A stretch of 64,000 nt of DNA from Turnera subulata (lineage: Eukaryota; Streptophyta; Magnoliopsida; Malpighiales; Passifloraceae), in the NCBI GenBank assembly GCA_028386065.3, contig JAKUCV010002209.1:181947-245946 (forward strand). The letters run 5' to 3'. Shown piece after piece: positions 59,570 through 64,000 of the stretch; the stretch's first letter is position 1, and each line of letters begins with the position of its first letter. A model generated the notes under the pieces. That model ran no database searches, was not told the origin of the DNA, and saw only the letters and a program-made list of their open reading frames with translations. The position numbers and the translations under genes are program-made.

Positions 59570-62500
59570 CTAAAGCCAATCATACATGTATCTAATACCT
59601 ATGAATGCGCTATGACCATCATGCTTCTGCTGCGTGAGTGGCTTCGTCAAGGGATCTGCTACATTGTTCTCAGAAGGAACTCTGCACAGCCTGACATCGC
59701 CTCTATCTATGATCTCTCAAATAAGATGATAGCGTCAGAGAATATGTTTGGATCTTTGGTGGAATCTAGGTTCTTGAGCTTGTGCGATTGTTCCATTGTT
59801 GTCACAATAGAGCTCAATCGGACTCTCAATACTAAGAACCACCCCAAGTTCAGTTACGAACTTCTTGATCCAAACAGCCTCTTTCGCTGCATCTGAGGCT
59901 GCAATATACTCAGCCTCTATTGTAGAATCTGCAACTGTCTCTTGCTTAGAACTCTTTCAGCTTACAGCACCACCTCCAAGACAAAACACATATCCTGATT
60001 GCGATCTGAAGTCATCCCTATCGGTTTGGAAGCTAGCATCGGTGTAACCCTTTACAACGAGCTCATCAACGCTTCCATAAACCAGGAATGCATCCTTAGT
60101 CCTTCTCAAGTACTTAAGGATGTTCTTAACCGCTGTCCAGTGACTCTCACCGGGGTCAGATTGGTACCTGCTCGTGACACTCAGAGCATAAGCGACATCT
60201 GGTCGAGTACATAGCATGGCGTACATGATAGATCCTATTGCTGAAGCATAAGGGATCTTACTCATCTGCTCTCTCTCCTTAGATGTACTAGGACATTGAC
60301 TCTTTGAGAGAGAGACGCCATGTGACATAGGTAAGAATCCTTTCTTGGAATTCTCCATGCTAAACCTTTTTAGCACTTTGTCAATATATGTACTCTGACT
60401 TAGCCCGAGAAGCCTTCTTGATCTATCTCTATAGATCTTTATGCCTAACACATAGGCAGCTTCTCCTAAGTCCTTCATTGAGAAGTTCTTTCCTAACTAA
60501 GCCTTTACAGACTGTAGTGTCGGAATGTCATTTCCAATGAGCAGAATGTCATCAACATATAACAACAAGAAAACTACTGTACTCCCACTAACCTTTTTGT
60601 AAACACATGGTTCATCTTCATTTTTGATGAAACCAAACTCTTTGATTACATCATTAAAACAAAGATTCCAACTCCATGAAGCTTGCTTAAGTCCATAAAT
60701 AGACCTTTGCAACTTGCATACCATGTTGGCATTCTTTGGATCGACAAAACCCTCAGGCTGTGTCATGTACACATCCTCTAAAAGATTTCCGTTAAGGAAA
60801 GCGGTTTTGACATCCATTTGCCATATTTCATAATCATGATATGCGGCTATAGCCAAAAGAATCCGGATGGATTTAACCATGGCAACTGGTGAGAAGGTTT
60901 CATCATAGTCTATACCATGAACTTGTTTGAAACCTTTTGCAACCAACCGCCCTTTATAGGTAATCACATTACCATCCATGTCGGTCTTCTTCTTGAAGAC
61001 CCATTTGCACCCTATGGGTTTTACCCCTTCGGGTGGATCAACCAAGGTCCATACCTTGTTTTGATACATGGAATCCATCTCCGAATTCATGGCTTCTAGC
61101 CACTTCTGGGAGTCCGGACTCGTAACGGCCTGCTGATAGGTAGTGGGCTCATCCTCATCTATGAGCATCACATCACCGGTATGAGTCACGAGAAATCCAT
61201 ATCTCTCGGGCTCATGCCGAATCCTATCTGACCGACGCGGTCCGTGTGTTATAGGAACAGGATTCTCGTCCACAACACCTTGTGGTTCCTGTTCTTGTTC
61301 CGTCTCAGTCTCTAGATCTCGAACTTCTTCGAGTTCTATTTTCCTCCCACTGATTCCTCTAGAAATAAATTGTCTTTCTAGAAAAATCGCTGTCCGAGCA
61401 ATAAACACTTTGTGGTCGGTGGGATTATAGAAGTTATACCCTTTAGTTTCCTTAGGGTAACCTACGAATAGGCACTTCTCAGATTTTGGGCCAAGTTTAT
61501 CCGAAGCGTCACGTCTTACGTAAGCCTCGCAACCCCAAATCCTCATAAAAGACAAATTGGGACGCTTCCCAGTCCATATCTCATATGGTGTCTTTTCGAC
61601 TGATTTAGACGGAACACGGTTAAGTGTAAAAGCAGCACTCAATAGTGCATGTCCCCAAAAGGAGGAAGGAAGGTCAGCTTGACTCATCATCGAACGAACC
61701 ATGTCCAACAAGGTTCGGTTCCTCCTTTCGGATACACCATTCCATTGAGGTGTACCCGGCGGAGTGAGTTGTGATACTATACCACAATCCCTTAGATAGT
61801 CAAGAAAACCTCGGTCTAAGTATTCACCGCCTCGATCAGATCGAAGCATCTTAATACTTTTCCCGAGCTGATTCTGTACTTCATTCTTAAATTCTTTGAA
61901 CTTTTCAAAGGATTCCGACTTGTGTCTCATTAGATACACGTAGCCGTATCTACTGAAGTCATCAGTAAACGTAATGAAGTATTGAAAACCACCTCTAGCT
62001 TGTGTAGACATTGGTCCACATACATCAGTATGTATGAGACCTAATAAGTCCGAGGCTCTTTCACCTTTACCCTTAAAGGGAGCCTTAGTCATTTTGCCTA
62101 ACAAACATGACTCACATGTCTCATATGATTCAAAATCAAATGAGTCTAGCAATCCATCTTTATGGAGTTGCGCAATGCGAGTTTCGTTTATATGGCCTAA
62201 ACGACAATGCCAAAGGTAGGTTTCGTTAGAATCATTTATTCTAACCTTCTTCGTACTAACGTTATAGATCGGCATCTCAAGGTTTAGAACATACAATCCG
62301 TTGCATAAATTTGCACCACCATAATATACATCATTGAAATAAATTGAACAACATTTGTTCTTTATTACAAATGAAAATCCTTTCTTGTCCAAACAAGATA
62401 CAGAAATCAAATTTCTGCTAATGGAAGGTACAAAATAACAATCATCGAGTTCTAAAACCAAGCCACTAGGTAAAGATAGAAAATAAGTCCCTACGGCTAA

Positions 62501-63523
62501 TGCAGCAACCCTTGCTCCATTCCCGACACGTAGGTCTACTTCACCCTTCGCCAACCTTCTACTCTTTCTTAGTTCCTGCACATTTACACAAATGTGAGAA
62601 CCACATCCGGTATCTAATAGCCATGATGCAGAAGTAGAAATATTAGCTTCTATAACGAAAATACCTGAAGTAGAAGTCTCACTTCCCTTCTTGCTCCTCT
62701 TTACCTCTTCAAGGTAAACTGGGCAGTTGCGCTTCCAATGGCCCGGTTTGTTGCAATGGAAACAATGTCCATCCTTTGCAACTCCACCCTTGGGTTTCAG
62801 CACATGATCACAAGCAGAAGCACAAGCACCAAACCTTTTGGCACCCTTCTTCTTCTTGTCATACTTTGCCTTACCCTTTCCTTTACCTTTGCCAAGCAAC
62901 AGAATGTTAGACTTATTTGTCCTCATTTGTTGTTCAGCTGTCCCCAACATGTTGAGCAACTCTGACAACGACTTGTCAAGATGATTCATGTTGAAGTTCA
63001 TCACGAATTGGCTATAACTGTCCGGCAATGATTGCAAGACTAGGTCCACAGCCAATTCCTTTTGCAAAGGAAACCCTAGACCCTCAAGGCTCTCAATGTA
63101 TCCGATCATTTTGAGCATATGAGGCCTCACGGGTGATCCATCAGCCATTCTGCATTGGAATAATTCTTTGGAGGTCTCATACCTCTCATGCCTAGCCTGC
63201 TCCTCAAAGAGCATCTTAAGGTGTTCGATCATATCGAATGCACCCATTGGCTCATGTTGTTTCTGAATTTCAGATTCCATGGCCATGAGCATGAAGCAAG
63301 CAACATCCACTGCATCATCAAAATGCTTCTTGTAAGCATCTCTTTCTGCCCTTGGTGCATTAGGCGCCGGTTTGTTCGGAACAGGCCCTTCGAGGACATA
63401 TAGCTTCTTTTCTTGCCTGAGGATAATCCTCAGATTGCGATACCACTTTAGGAAATTATTTCCATTAAGTTTCTCCTTCTCAAGGACAGAACGCAATGAC
63501 AATGTACCTGTGTTTTGTGCCAT
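59570..63523 (-). mobile_element. Ty1/copia gag-pol polyprotein, inactivated by four in-frame stops
   Basis: One continuous frame of 3954 nt (1318 codons including stop). Order: Gag (1 to about 250), zinc knuckle CFHCNKPGHWKRNC (254-267), protease active site LLDTGCGSH (302-310), integrase (HCRLGH zinc finger, HTDVCGP, SDRGGEY, WNGVSERRNR), reverse transcriptase with FLLLYVDDILLIGND, then RNase H (EAEYIAASDA, ELYCDNNGT region). The order protease-integrase-RT-RNase H defines copia. Four stops interrupt the RT/RNase H part, at 60497-60499, 59957-59959, 59735-59737 and 59717-59719, with no frameshift. The last 5' portion through RT is open for 1008 codons. Without comparison I do not assign a copia lineage. 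As it stands the element cannot make a full RT-RNase H. Confidence 0.93.
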
Positions 63524-64000
63524 GATAATTCTACAACAAAGATCAACTCACACAAATAAGAGTCATGCATACAAAAATCATTTAACAAGGAATTTGATTA
63601 AATGATGCTCCTACTATGAATCAATTAAAAGAACAACAAGTAGGCCAAGATCTATATTTCACTACAACATAAGTCAGCTTTGGCTGATAAGCCTACATCA
63701 TAGTTATTTAGGTAGACAACTCTTTGTCAATTACATCTCTATGTAACTCTTGGATAGTTGAGTGAACAACAGCTTGTTCAAGTCTATCTTATAGACATTG
63801 GTCAACCCTTGCCTCTAGGTCCTTAATCCTATTAAGATAACCTAGTTAAGTCCAAACCCACAACAAGCAATCGAGATATTACAATTATCCACTCGCACCT
63901 TCTTAGGATAAACAATGGCACCCTACTTTGGCAGAAACTACCAATTGTTGATCTTAAGCTTGATGAGTGCTTATCATGGAAGGCAACTAAGAACTTAATA
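63524..64000 (-). other. Untranslated leader of the copia element
   Basis: The region upstream of gag on the minus strand. I find no match to the left LTR and no clear primer-binding site, so the leader is at least 477 bp and the 5' LTR starts beyond the right edge. Confidence 0.55.

Noticed and set aside
58057..63523. Endogenous pararetrovirus
   Set aside because: The order protease, integrase, RT, RNase H with an LTR and polypurine tract is that of a copia retrotransposon; no movement-protein or coat-protein signature is present.
1..64000. CRISPR array, tRNA, rRNA or bacterial-type operon
   Set aside because: No regularly spaced direct repeats with unique spacers and no tRNA-like cloverleaf were seen; the sequence is clearly plant nuclear DNA with introns.

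Overview
This window is nuclear DNA of a flowering plant, most likely a eudicot. It has short exons separated by AT-rich GT-AG introns, plant-type families (PIP2 aquaporin, plastid IspG/HDS, a KDEL protein disulfide isomerase, an arabinogalactan-like protein) and LTR retrotransposon DNA. I cannot name the species. From memory, RINGv protein, YrdC protein, HDS, PDIL1-4 and PIP2 occur in the same order on Arabidopsis chromosome 5 (about At5g60580 to At5g60660), so the low-copy backbone looks like a conserved syntenic block.

Layout, left to right. The last exon of a TRM2-type tRNA uracil-5-methyltransferase (253-493) is followed by 3.4 kb without genes. Three plus-strand genes come next: a RINGv (RING-CH) membrane E3 ligase in 8 exons (3893-7918), a YrdC/TsaC-type threonylcarbamoyl-AMP synthase in 5 exons (9201-12048) and plastid IspG/HDS in 19 exons (15226-19985). 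A 5'-truncated DEAD-box helicase (RH38/LOS4-like, RecA2 half only) lies between the last two at 12604-13330. The minus strand then carries an arabinogalactan-like protein (22932-23423), a tandem pair of spinster/UNE2-like MFS transporters (26749-29023 and 31501-34309) and a PDIL1-4-like protein disulfide isomerase in 12 exons (36064-39427). A small conserved 86-aa protein follows on the plus strand (40554-42147). A small type I membrane protein (43959-44372) and a PIP2 aquaporin in 4 exons (48657-50548) are on the minus strand.

The right end is repeat territory. It holds a dead nepenthesin-type aspartic protease (about 54643-56165), a gypsy-type LTR fragment (57219-about 58056) and, apparently inserted into it, a minus-strand Ty1/copia element. 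Its 3' LTR is at about 58057-59555 and its polyprotein at 59570-63523 has four in-frame stops and no frameshift. The 5' LTR lies beyond the right edge.

The genes do not form one pathway; they are ordinary housekeeping and membrane genes. The most interesting structure is a complete 525-bp solo LTR (30072-30596) between the two MFS copies. It has 10-bp terminal inverted repeats, a perfect 5-bp target-site duplication (ATTAG), a TATA box, a G-box and four evenly spaced W-boxes in a 15-bp tandem repeat, which makes it a candidate portable stress-response module. All exon boundaries were derived by hand from splice signals and reading frame; family calls rest on motifs recognised from memory, not on searches.
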